Shown: positions 56,510 through 64,000 of the stretch, piece by piece | Layout of the letters: every line of letters starts with the position of its first letter | Position numbering within the stretch: position 1 is the stretch's first letter | Assembly (NCBI RefSeq): GCF_016862215.1 | Contig: NZ_BOMN01000037.1 | Span: 38,361-102,360, forward strand | Reading direction: 5' to 3' | Origin: Winogradskya humida | GTDB lineage: Bacteria > Actinomycetota > Actinomycetes > Mycobacteriales > Micromonosporaceae | DNA length: 64,000 nucleotides | Program-made: the position numbers and the translations under genes | The notes under the pieces: generated by a model | Database searches by the model: none | The model's input: the letters and a program-made list of their open reading frames with translations, nothing else | Told to the model about the DNA's origin: nothing

Positions 56510-57073
56510 GTGACCGACACCAGCACTCCCAGCACCGAGGAGACGACGGCAGCCGTCACCACGGAGCCGGCCGGTACCGAGGAGCCCAAGAAGTCGGAGA
56601 ACGTGACGACCGACTCGGATCTGTTCAAGCAGAGCGAGGTCGCCGCCGACTACATCGAAGGCCTCCTCGACGTCCTCGACGCCGACGGTGACATCGACGA
56701 GCTCGTATCCGCCGGCCGCCCCATGGTCGAGGTCGTCGGCGGCGGCCTCCAGTCCCTGGTCGGCCAGCGCGGCGCCACCCTGGAAGCCCTCCAGGAACTC
56801 ACCCGCCTCGCGATCTTCCGAGCCACCGGCTCCCCCAGCCGCCTCCTCCTCGACATCGGCGGCTACCGCGCCACGCGGCGCAAGGAGCTCGCAGCCGTCG
56901 CCCGCAACGCCGTCGAGAAGGTCAAGGAACACGGCGACGATGTCCGCCTCGAGCCGATGTCGGCCTTCGAGCGCAAGTGCGTCCACGACGTCGTCAACGC
57001 GATCTCGGGCGTCGAGAGCGAGTCCGAGGGCGTCGAGCCCAACCGGCGCATCGTTATCAGCGCGGCCGGCTGA
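56510..57073 (+). CDS. khpB: KhpB/Jag family RNA-binding protein (KH-II and R3H domains)
   Basis: A 187-residue protein. An acidic N-terminal part is followed by the KH-like core (DELVSAGRPMVEVVGGGLQSLVGQRGATLEALQELTRLAI) and a C-terminal R3H domain (EPMSAFERKCVHDVVNAI). It binds RNA and in Gram-positive bacteria influences cell shape and division. The GTG at 56510 is preceded by AGTACGGAGATGAGACC. It follows yidC, as is conserved, and is followed by an intrinsic terminator (57114). Confidence 0.95.
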   Translation: MTDTSTPSTEETTAAVTTEPAGTEEPKKSENVTTDSDLFKQSEVAADYIEGLLDVLDADGDIDELVSAGRPMVEVVGGGLQSLVGQRGATLEALQELTRLAIFRATGSPSRLLLDIGGYRATRRKELAAVARNAVEKVKEHGDDVRLEPMSAFERKCVHDVVNAISGVESESEGVEPNRRIVISAAG

Positions 57074-57113
57074 TCTGATCTCATGACAGACCCACGCTCC
57101 GGCGCGGGAAAGC

Positions 57114-57150
57114 ACGGCCCGGGTTCTCCGCCCGGGCCGTCTTCTTCTCC
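57114..57150 (+). terminator. Rho-independent terminator after khpB
   Basis: ACGGCCCGGG-TTCTCCG-CCCGGGCCGT, a perfect 10-bp stem, followed by CTTCTTCTCCC. It lies 41 bases after the khpB stop. A long open frame runs through it, so that frame is unlikely to be the start of rsmG. Confidence 0.8.
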
Positions 57151-57925
57151 CGCCCCTATTTCAGTACGCCCCGAGCCCACCAATCCCGAACTCTCCCCTG
57201 CGTCCGTGCCTGAGCTTGCGTCCGTGCCTGAGCCTGCGTCTGGGCCTGGGCCTGGGCCTGCGTCTGCGTCTGGGCCTGCTTTCGCGGCCGCGCGTTCGTC
57301 GGGATTTTCGCCCTTGACGGGGTCTTCGTCGTCTTCGGGGTCTGCGTCTTCGTCGGGGTCTTCGCCGTCTTCGCTGTCCTCGGAGTCGAGGTCGGGGTCG
57401 TCGCGGCAGGCGTCTTCTTCGCGGCGGGTTCCGGTTCGGGGGTTTCCTGGACGGACGGCTGGCTCGACCGTTCGGAAGCCGGCCGCTGACGCTGGTCCTG
57501 TCGCTGAGCCGGTGCCTTCGGTTGCCTCGGGTCCTGCTTCCGATGACTCCGCGTCTGGCCTTGATTCTGTCGGCGCTTCTGCCACTGCACCTGTTGCCGG
57601 ACCTGATGCTGCACCTGTTGCCGGACCTGATGCTGCACCTGTTGCCGGACCTGACGCTGATTCTGTTCGTCGGGCCGCTGCCGTTGTCCCAGCCGCTGCC
57701 TCTGATCGGGCCGCTGCTCCTGGTTCTGCGGCTGGTCCTGGCGTTGAACCTGACCTTGCGCCTGCCGTTGGCTCTGAGGCGGACTCTGCGTTTGCTGGTG
57801 GACCTGATCCCGTGTCTGACCTTGCGTCTGCCGCGAGGCGTGACCCTGCCTCTGCTGGCGGGTCGGACCTTGGGTCTGTTGGGGGGCGTGGGACTGAGTC
57901 TGGCGCTGTGGAGGGCTCGGGCTCT
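57151..57925. other. Low-complexity spacer upstream of rsmG
   Basis: About 775 bases rich in 6-, 12- and 24-bp repeats such as GGGCCTGCGTCT and GCACCTGTTGCCGGACCTGATGCT (three copies at 57587-57658). An in-frame ATG at 57083 would extend RsmG by 281 residues of Ala/Ser/Gly/Pro, but codon third positions are T-rich and a terminator interrupts it, so I treat it as non-coding. Confidence 0.6.
57587..57658. repeat. 24-bp tandem repeat, three units
   Basis: Units 57587-57610, 57611-57634 and 57635-57658 read GCACCTGTTGCCGGACCTGA with TGCT, TGCT, CGCT ends. All lengths are multiples of three. Confidence 0.95.
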
Positions 57926-58738
57926 GTGTCTGGGGTGGGCTCTGGTGGTGTTGTAGCGGCCTCTGCGGGTTCTTCTGGTGGGGATGTTCTCAGGCCGCCT
58001 GTTGAGCATCTGGCGGCTGCGGGGCGGGTTTTCGGGGATCGGTTGGAGTTGGCGGGGCGGTTTGCTGAGCTGCTTGTGACCGAGGGCGTTGTTCGAGGGT
58101 TGATCGGGCCGCGGGAGGCGCCGCGGGTGTGGGAACGGCATCTGATCAACTGTGGTGTTATGTCCGAGATGATCCCGCTCGGCGCTTCGGTGATTGACGT
58201 GGGGTCTGGTGCCGGTTTGCCCGGTATCGTGCTGGCAGTGGCTCGGCCTGATCTCACGATCACGCTGGTTGAGCCGCTGGCACGACGAACCGCTTTCCTC
58301 TCCGAAGCGGTGACAGCGCTCGGCCTCGACTCGACCGTCACGGTCCTGAGAGGCCGGGCGGAAGACGTTGCTGGTGGACCCCCCGCCCCCGCCGACGTTG
58401 TCACCGCCCGGGCGGTAGCGCCACTGGACCGGCTTGCCGGCTGGTGCCTTCCGCTCGCCGCCATCGGTGGCCGGCTTCTGGCGCTCAAGGGTGCCTCGGC
58501 CGAGGAGGAGATAGCGGAGCACCGCGACGAGATCGCGCGCCTGGGCGGCGGCGAACCGACCGTCCGGCTCTGCGGGGCAGGACTGATCGATCCGCCGGCC
58601 ACGGTTGTCGAGATCGTGCGCGAGCGACCCGTCGTGGCACCAGGGCCAAGGTCGTCCCAGCGGACGGCCGCCCAGGGCCGTTCCTCCGGCGCCGCCGGTG
58701 GCCGCAGCCCCGGGAAGAGGAGATCGCGGAGGGGTTAA
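57926..58738 (+). CDS. rsmG: 16S rRNA (guanine-527-N7)-methyltransferase RsmG
   Basis: A 270-residue methyltransferase that modifies G527 of 16S rRNA and whose loss confers low-level streptomycin resistance. The conserved core starts at [23 protein letters not shown] and shows [46 protein letters not shown] (SAM site) and [17 protein letters not shown]. The GTG at 57926 sits behind GGAGGG at 11 bases; a GTG at 57935 is also possible. Longer upstream starts are rejected because of the intrinsic terminator at 57114. The next frame starts immediately after its TAA stop. Confidence 0.85.
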   Translation: MSGVGSGGVVAASAGSSGGDVLRPPVEHLAAAGRVFGDRLELAGRFAELLVTEGVVRGLIGPREAPRVWERHLINCGVMSEMIPLGASVIDVGSGAGLPGIVLAVARPDLTITLVEPLARRTAFLSEAVTALGLDSTVTVLRGRAEDVAGGPPAPADVVTARAVAPLDRLAGWCLPLAAIGGRLLALKGASAEEEIAEHRDEIARLGGGEPTVRLCGAGLIDPPATVVEIVRERPVVAPGPRSSQRTAAQGRSSGAAGGRSPGKRRSRRG

Positions 58739-59725
58739 ATGGCCAGGCGGGGCGCGCGAAAGAAAACAGGAAAGATCCCAAGACCTACGCCCCCGCCTGG
58801 ACAGCATCAGCATTCGGATTCGCGCTCCCCTGACTTCGGATTTGACTCCGGGTTGTCCGAGGCGGGGCTCCTTGAGTCGATGCGGGTTGGCGCTGCGGAC
58901 CCGGTCGCTGTTGATGCTGTTGGTCGCCGTTCGGTCGCCGTTCGCCGCAGTTCCAGCTCGGTCAGCTCCAGCGAGGTCAGCTCTAGGCAGGGCAGCTTCA
59001 GTGAAGTCAGCTCTAGCGAGGTCAGCTTCAGCCCGGTTAGCTCCAGGCCGGTCAGCTCTAGGTCGGCCCGTTCCGACGAGGTTGGTAGTTCCTCGGCGGG
59101 GGCGGCGTCAGGTGAGCTGACTGGCATTGGTTTGTCGGATGTCGGATCGATGGCTGACCGTGTGCTGGAACATGGGACGTTGGTCGCTTTTGGGGCGGCT
59201 ACTTCGATGGTGAGCCTGCGTACGGCCGAGGTCGGCGTTTCGGACGTGGTCGGGTCGGCTGGTTCGCGTGGCGATGCGTCTGTTTCGGGGAGCGACGGTT
59301 TTGGTTCGCCACGGATTCAGGGGGCTGATCCGAAGACCGGGGAGTCGGCGCGGGCTGGTACGGGCGTTGGGCTTGGGGGGATGCGGGGCGGGGCGGGAGA
59401 TTCTGCCCGCGTCGGGGTTGCGGTTGCGGGGCTCCCAGCGCGTACATATATGAGGTTTTCGGGGTTGGGGTGGCCCTGTGGAAGTGTGCGTTTGTACGGG
59501 GGGAAGTTGCGGCGCGTTGCCGGATTTGTGGTTTTCGAGGCGGCCGCGAATCTATCGGTCTCGACTCATCAGACGGACAGGCGTGGCACGCGTCGCCCGA
59601 CGGCCGTAGGCTGGCCGCGCGTCGATAGTGTGGACCGGACGGCTGGCGTAGTAGACGCGCCGCCGCTTCCTGCCGGACCGCACGCTCGCGGTGCCGACTC
59701 CATCCAACCAGGCAGGGATAAAACG
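58739..59725. other. Low-complexity spacer between rsmG and parA
   Basis: The frame is open throughout in phase with parA, but third-position GC is low and no domain is recognised. It includes eight 15-bp repeat units (58949-59068). The ParA start is taken as the GTG at 59726. Confidence 0.5.
58949..59068. repeat. 15-bp tandem repeat, eight units
   Basis: Units such as AGCTCCAGCGAGGTC, AGCTCTAGCGAGGTC and AGCTTCAGCCCGGTT follow each other from 58949. On the plus strand they encode SSSEV-like pentads and on the minus strand T-(G/S)-L-(E/K)-L pentads that fit the pentapeptide-repeat pattern. Confidence 0.85.
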
Positions 59726-61141
59726 GTGCATGAGTATGGCAGGGGGCCCGACGGCGACCCCGGCTGGGACGGTGTTTCACGTGAAACCGAGCCTAACGCC
59801 GAGCCCGATCGGAGTGTGAGCTTGACCGTGACTTTCAACAGTGGAGACCAGGGCGTCCCGCAGCCACGTGCGGGCCAGGGACAGGTGTACGGCACCCCGG
59901 TTAGCGCCCCCGAACCAACTCCGTCCGACTCCCGACGTTCCGCTCCGGCACCGCGTTCGGCGCCCCCTGCTGCTGTCCCGGCTGGCGTATCAGCCTCGGG
60001 CTCGGCGTCTGTGCCCAGCGAGCTGTCCTCCTCGCCGACTGGCGAATACGCTACTCATCCCCATGAAGGCTTTGCCTCGCAGTCGACCTCGGGTGCTGCC
60101 GGTTTCGCCGTGCAGCCCACATCGGGCGCGGCCGGTCTTGCGCCCGAGCCCACCTCGGGTGCCGCTGTCTATGCAACACATCCCACCTCGGCCCCGCCGG
60201 TTTCGGCCCCGCCGGCTGCTCCCCAGGAAGCAGCCGAGCATGTTTCACGTGAAACGCCGACCCCGGATGAGGACGATCCGCCCCTTGCCATGGAAGCGTT
60301 GCGAGCTGTGCAGATCCTCAACCCGAGCGGCGAGATCACGATGCCGCGGCCCGCTCATCCCCGGGTGCTCGCCGTCGCGAACCAGAAGGGCGGCGTCGGC
60401 AAAACCACTACGACGGTCAACCTTGCTGTGGCGCTCGCGCTGCACGGTAACCGTGTCCTGGTGGTGGACCTGGACCCACAGGGGAACGCCTCGACCGGCC
60501 TGAACGTGCCGCACCACGCGGGCGTTCCCGACGTTTATGACTGCCTAATCGACAACGTGCCGCTTGCGGAGGTTGCGCAGGCGGTTGAGGGCATCCCGAA
60601 CCTGTTCTGTGTTCCGGCCACAATCGACCTGGCCGGCGCGGAGATCGAACTCGTCTCGGTCGTCGCGCGCGAGTCCCGCCTCGCCCGGGCGATCAGCGCC
60701 CACCCCGAGAAGTTCGACTATGTCTTCATCGACTGCCCGCCCTCGCTTGGCCTGCTCACGGTCAACGCACTCTGCGCGGCGCAGGAGGTGCTGATCCCGA
60801 TCCAGTGCGAGTACTACGCGCTGGAAGGCCTCAACCAACTGATCAACAACATCAATTTGGTACGCCAGCACCTCAACCCGACGCTGGATGTCTCCACGAT
60901 CCTGTTGACCATGTACGACCGTCGCACCCGCCTCGCCGACGCCGTTGAGCAGGACGTGCGGAACCACTTCGGATCGAAGGTGCTCGAGGCGGTGATTCCT
61001 CGCAACGTCCGAGTGTCGGAGGCTCCCAGCTACGGCCAATCGGTGATGACCTACGATCCGGGATCGCGGGGCGCCACGAGCTACTTCGAGGCGGCTCTGG
61101 AGATTGCGAACCGCGGGGTCAACACGGGAGGCACGGCATGA
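59726..61141 (+). CDS. parA: Chromosome partitioning ATPase ParA
   Basis: A 471-residue ParA/Soj ATPase. The ATPase core begins at about residue 205 ([26 protein letters not shown], Walker A Lys221), with [31 protein letters not shown] and [16 protein letters not shown]. The first 200 residues are Ser/Pro/Ala-rich. The GTG at 59726 follows AGGGA at eight bases. Two perfect parS cores lie inside the gene, at codons 17-21 and 173-177, and both are read as Val-Ser-Arg-Glu-Thr. It overlaps parB by four bases. Confidence 0.95.
   Translation: MHEYGRGPDGDPGWDGVSRETEPNAEPDRSVSLTVTFNSGDQGVPQPRAGQGQVYGTPVSAPEPTPSDSRRSAPAPRSAPPAAVPAGVSASGSASVPSELSSSPTGEYATHPHEGFASQSTSGAAGFAVQPTSGAAGLAPEPTSGAAVYATHPTSAPPVSAPPAAPQEAAEHVSRETPTPDEDDPPLAMEALRAVQILNPSGEITMPRPAHPRVLAVANQKGGVGKTTTTVNLAVALALHGNRVLVVDLDPQGNASTGLNVPHHAGVPDVYDCLIDNVPLAEVAQAVEGIPNLFCVPATIDLAGAEIELVSVVARESRLARAISAHPEKFDYVFIDCPPSLGLLTVNALCAAQEVLIPIQCEYYALEGLNQLINNINLVRQHLNPTLDVSTILLTMYDRRTRLADAVEQDVRNHFGSKVLEAVIPRNVRVSEAPSYGQSVMTYDPGSRGATSYFEAALEIANRGVNTGGTA
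59774..59787. other. parS site 2, within parA
   Basis: Perfect GTTTCACGTGAAAC inside the parA coding region; translated in frame as VSRET (codons 17-21). Confidence 0.9.
60242..60255. other. parS site 3, within parA
   Basis: Perfect GTTTCACGTGAAAC inside parA; translated in frame as VSRET (codons 173-177). Confidence 0.9.
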
Positions 61142-62205
61142 AGAACCGTCCACGGGGTGGCCTCGGCCGCGGCCTGGGCGCGCTGATTCCCACAGCGCCG
61201 CCGGCGGAGGCGCCACCTGCCGCTACGACTCCTCCCCCGCAGTATTCAGCGCCGTCCGAGGTTCCGGTCTCGGCACCGCCTGTATCCGGCGCGCCCGTTT
61301 CGGGGCCGCCCGTTTCCGCGCCGGCAGCAGAGCCCGTCGCTCCCCCTGTTGACGACGGGGTCAGCCTCGCACCGGTGCCGGGTGCGCGCTTTGCGGAGCT
61401 TGCGGTCACGTCGATCGTGCCCAACCCGAAGCAGCCGCGCCACGTCTTCGACGACGAGGCCCTGGACGAGCTCAAAACCTCGATCCAGGAAGTTGGCTTC
61501 CTCCAGCCCATCGTTGTCCGGGACATCGGCGACGGCACGTACGAGCTGGTCATGGGCGAACGTCGTTGGCGCGCGGCACAGGCGGTCGGCAAGGATTCCA
61601 TCCCGGCCATCATCCGTGAAACCCGCGACGACGCGATGCTGCGCGACGCCCTCCTCGAAAACATCCACCGGGCGAACCTGAACCCGTTGGAAGAGGCGGC
61701 CGCGTACCAGCAGTTGCTCGAGGAGTTCGGCGCAACGCACGAGGAGCTGGCGCGCCGCATAGGCCGTAGCCGCCCGCAGATCTCGAACACAATAAGGCTC
61801 CTCAACCTGCCGGCCCCGGTCCAGCGCCGGGTCGCCGCGGGCGTGATTTCGGCAGGCCACGCCCGAGCGCTCCTCAGCTTGGACGACAGCGACACCCAGG
61901 AAGACCTCGCAAAGCGCATCGTGGCCGAAGGCCTCTCCGTACGCTCAACCGAGGAGCTCGTCTCCCTGGCAATCGCGGACGGTCCGGCCAAGAAGTCCAC
62001 GCCGGCCCGCCGTGCCAAGGTCCACGCGCCGGCCCTTAACGACTTGGCCGACCGCCTCTCGGACCGTTTCGACACCCGGGTAAAGGTCGACATCGGCCGT
62101 AACAAGGGCAAGATCACGATCGAGTTCGCCACGGTGGATGACCTCGAACGGATCGTCGGAATGATCGGCGTGGAGGAAGAAGGCGCGGGCTCTACAGCAG
62201 AGTGA
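61138..62205 (+). CDS. parB: Chromosome partitioning protein ParB
   Basis: A 355-residue ParB/Spo0J protein that binds parS, spreads on DNA using CTP, and with ParA segregates the origin. The N-terminal region has the [13 protein letters not shown] start and a long Ala/Pro-rich stretch; the CTPase motif is [34 protein letters not shown] and the helix-turn-helix [15 protein letters not shown] (DNA-reading) follow. C-terminal dimerisation is in the last 60 residues. The ATG at 61138 overlaps the parA stop. A 10-bp stem terminator follows at 62252. Confidence 0.97.
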   Translation: MKNRPRGGLGRGLGALIPTAPPAEAPPAATTPPPQYSAPSEVPVSAPPVSGAPVSGPPVSAPAAEPVAPPVDDGVSLAPVPGARFAELAVTSIVPNPKQPRHVFDDEALDELKTSIQEVGFLQPIVVRDIGDGTYELVMGERRWRAAQAVGKDSIPAIIRETRDDAMLRDALLENIHRANLNPLEEAAAYQQLLEEFGATHEELARRIGRSRPQISNTIRLLNLPAPVQRRVAAGVISAGHARALLSLDDSDTQEDLAKRIVAEGLSVRSTEELVSLAIADGPAKKSTPARRAKVHAPALNDLADRLSDRFDTRVKVDIGRNKGKITIEFATVDDLERIVGMIGVEEEGAGSTAE

Positions 62206-62251
62206 GCGGTACGGGTGGCGGCGGCGGGGTCGCTATCTGAAGGAGACGACG

Positions 62252-62284
62252 GGCACGTGATTCGGCGGATCACGTGCCTTCTTC
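62252..62284 (+). terminator. Rho-independent-type terminator after parB
   Basis: GGCACGTGAT-TCGGCGG-ATCACGTGCC, a perfect 10-bp stem, followed by TTCTTC. It lies 47 bases after the parB stop. Confidence 0.85.
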
Positions 62285-63874
62285 ATGTCCGGGGTCTGAT
62301 GTGGCCACCACCTTGCCTAAGTTCAGTTGATTGGCCGGCCCCGGTGATCGGCGTGGGTTGGCGTGCTCGCATGGCGGTCCTCTTGCGAGGTTGGCATGAG
62401 CCCTCCGAGTTGTACGGTGCTTGTCGACTTCGCTTTGGTGTTCTTCCTTCGCGGTCACTTCCTTTATCCCGCGAGCGTCATGGGGTTGGAGCTTCGTCGT
62501 GCAGTTGAGGTCTTCCACAGCAGGGTGCGGGTGTGGCGGTGTCCGCTCTCGCGCTCCTTCGGCGCACTGAGCTTTGATCGGTTGGGAAAGGCCGGAGATT
62601 GTGTTCGCCTGAACTTGGTTGCCGGAGTGGACATCGGTGATCGACTTGGCTGGGGCGAGAGGCGCTCGATCCACCAAATCCGGTTCTGTCAGAACGATTC
62701 TCCTGGGATTTCCGATCTTCCCCTTCTGCCGAACCGGGCCAAATCTGACGCCCGATTTGCCCAGTTTTTGGGTTCCAGGTTCTTGTGGACGCCTTCTGTC
62801 GGTCAAAACATGAATTCCGGTCGACTCTCGTTGTTACTTAGAGGCATTGGAACAATGAGCCCTTGCTAGGTAGACCTGAAGGTATGGTGCGCTGGTAACG
62901 CCCAGAACCTAACGCCGAGGATCCACCATGAACGCCGCTTGAGCATCGGTGTGTCGCGTCTTCGGGCGCCGCTGTGTTAGACGGCATTCCCGTTGCGCGC
63001 GCTGATCGGGTCCCTGCGCATCTCTGTTGCAGCCGCGCGGCTTCCCGCTCAATACGTCGATGTTGAGGGTCGTGATTTCTCGGCGGTCTTTGTGGTCGGC
63101 GGTCGTTGTCTGACACGGTCTACGTGATCGCGGGTCGGTCCTGTACACGGCGAGATCTTTCGACGCCTGCCATCCGGTGGGTCGCTTTGCGCAGAAAGCT
63201 TCTCGCCGCGGAGTGGCTTAGCTCTGAGAGACTTCGCGCAATGCCGGCTATCACTCCCGAGGCGATCCGTTCAGTGGGCGAGCTCAGGTGCCACGAAGCC
63301 TTGCGTTACGTAAGAGCACCTTTGGCAGTTGTGGCGCTCAGCCGTTGTCTGAACCTTCTTGGTGCGCAGCCTTCCGTTGCCCGTGGGCTCAGGCCCGCAC
63401 TGCGTCTCTCCTATTAGCCGCCTTTGGCGGGCTCTCTCGGGCGGGCTCCCTGTCGTCATGGGCTCGCGTGGCGGGTCTTGGCACCGTGCGCATTTGTCGG
63501 CTGCTTGGAATTCCTCACCGAGTCACCGAAGGACCCTGCTACTCGCGTCGACAGCTGGGGCTGACGCACGGACGGTTTCTCCTCTAACGGAGCCCGCGTC
63601 GTGGGTTCGGCATTGCGCTGCGCTGGCCGAGCTTGTCGATATTCCTGTCTAGGTCACTCAGGTAGTGGGGTGCGTTGGGTGATGCATACGATGCGGGCGG
63701 CTTGGTCGGTCGGTGCTCGCCAAGGTTTTGCCATCGGAGTACAAATCCGCTTGTCTGGGTCGGCACGTGGCGAAGTCCAGTCCTGCCGGCGTTTGAAGAT
63801 GCGGAGATCGGGTCCTTCTGCGACCTCTTCGTGCGCGAGTTTGTGTCGCTGCTTGGGGGGTAGGCCCACGCTTC
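62285..63874. other. Long region without a convincing gene, right of parB
   Basis: About 1.6 kb with lower GC and T-rich stretches. Several open frames of 60-180 codons exist on both strands, but none shows recognisable domains or GC3-biased codon use like the neighbouring genes. It may be a degraded region or contain regulatory RNA. Confidence 0.45.
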
Positions 63875-63888
63875 GTTTCACGTGAAAC
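63875..63888. other. parS site 4
   Basis: Perfect GTTTCACGTGAAAC, 1.7 kb downstream of parB, just before the heptanucleotide repeat. Confidence 0.9.
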
Positions 63889-63905
63889 GGATGCGCCGAT
63901 AATTG

Positions 63906-64000
63906 CCCGGAGCCCGGAGCCCGGAGCCCGGAGCCCGGAGCCCGGAGCCCGGAGCCCGGAGCCCGGAGCCCGGAGCCCGGAGCCCGGAGCCCGGAGCCCC
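63906..64000. repeat. Heptanucleotide CCCGGAG tandem repeat, about 13 copies
   Basis: CCCGGAG repeats perfectly from about 63906 to the edge of the window, so the array may be longer. The period of seven is not a multiple of three, so coding sequence would change frame each copy. Confidence 0.95.

Noticed and set aside
57156..57638. Minus-strand glutamine-rich frame of 160 codons
   Set aside because: Composition follows the 6-12 bp DNA repeats; no domain.
57161..58813. Minus-strand frame of 550 codons opposite rsmG and its spacer
   Set aside because: Highly arginine-rich low-complexity product; rsmG on the plus strand has clear methyltransferase motifs.
62270..62869. Frames of 168-178 codons on both strands right of parB
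   Set aside because: No domain, no ribosome-binding site, no GC3 bias; composition unlike neighbouring genes.

Overview
The window is about 72% GC and carries the chromosomal replication-origin region of an actinomycete. The DivIVA/Ser-Thr-kinase style cell-wall cluster, XRE/DUF397 regulators, tRNA-flanked gyrase block and VSRET-encoding parS sites fit Micromonosporaceae, probably Actinoplanes or a close relative. The genus is inferred from gene content and was not tested by a search.

Layout from left to right. (1) 1-5.8 kb, minus strand: the conserved actinobacterial growth and division cluster fhaA-fhaB-pstP-rodA-pbpA-pknA. pknA runs off the left edge. The cluster combines phosphorylation signalling (kinase, PP2C phosphatase, FHA readers) with septal or elongation peptidoglycan synthesis (SEDS protein plus transpeptidase). 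(2) 5.9-16.5 kb: tRNA-Leu(CAG), a sugar epimerase-like gene with a WecG/TagA glycosyltransferase, several unknown membrane proteins, an XRE/DUF397 pair, a PASTA protein, and a divergent yceI/marR pair with a visible operator. (3) 16.7-19.2 kb: a large HTH-NB-ARC-TPR regulator. (4) 19.3-25.1 kb: a leucine/isovalerate-type acyl-CoA catabolic cluster (acyl-CoA dehydrogenase, carboxyltransferase, HMG-CoA lyase, biotin carboxylase, TetR) with two matching palindromes that look like TetR sites. (5) 25.1-35.6 kb: housekeeping and small enzymes (rhodanese, SGNH hydrolase, proS, CBS protein, SufE, FrnE-like DsbA, GNATs, Nudix, cyclopropane synthase), including one parS. (6) 35.6-38 kb: an FAD monooxygenase divergent from a TetR gene, with three copies of a 19-bp operator-like motif. 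(7) 38-49.3 kb, mostly minus strand: tRNA-Ala, a DLW-39 protein, tRNA-Ile, DUF3566, gyrA, gyrB, a conserved unknown gene, dciA, recF, gnd, dnaN. (8) 49.4-50.05 kb: oriC with many DnaA boxes, followed by an unusually long spacer of about 2 kb that holds degenerate repeats and a frameshifted ABC-ATPase fragment, then dnaA. (9) 54.5-62.2 kb, plus strand: rpmH-rnpA-yidD-yidC-khpB, then rsmG, parA, parB, interrupted by two low-complexity spacers of 0.8-1 kb. (10) 62.3-64 kb: no convincing gene, a parS site and a heptanucleotide repeat that runs off the right edge.

The replication and segregation genes are arranged so that most point away from oriC (minus strand to the left, plus strand to the right, dnaA being the exception). 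Four perfect 14-bp parS cores (30955, 59774, 60242, 63875) surround oriC. Perfect DnaA boxes also occur in the dnaA promoter, inside dnaA, between gyrB and gyrA and upstream of proS. The most unusual signals are the two parS sites read in frame as Val-Ser-Arg-Glu-Thr inside parA, a pentapeptide-repeat reading frame directly behind the DLW-39 stop codon, the three-copy TetR operator set, the 25-bp perfect inverted repeat at 45.4 kb, the roughly 12-copy repeat array at 10.4-10.8 kb, and the missing biotin carrier domain in the acyl-CoA carboxylase cluster.
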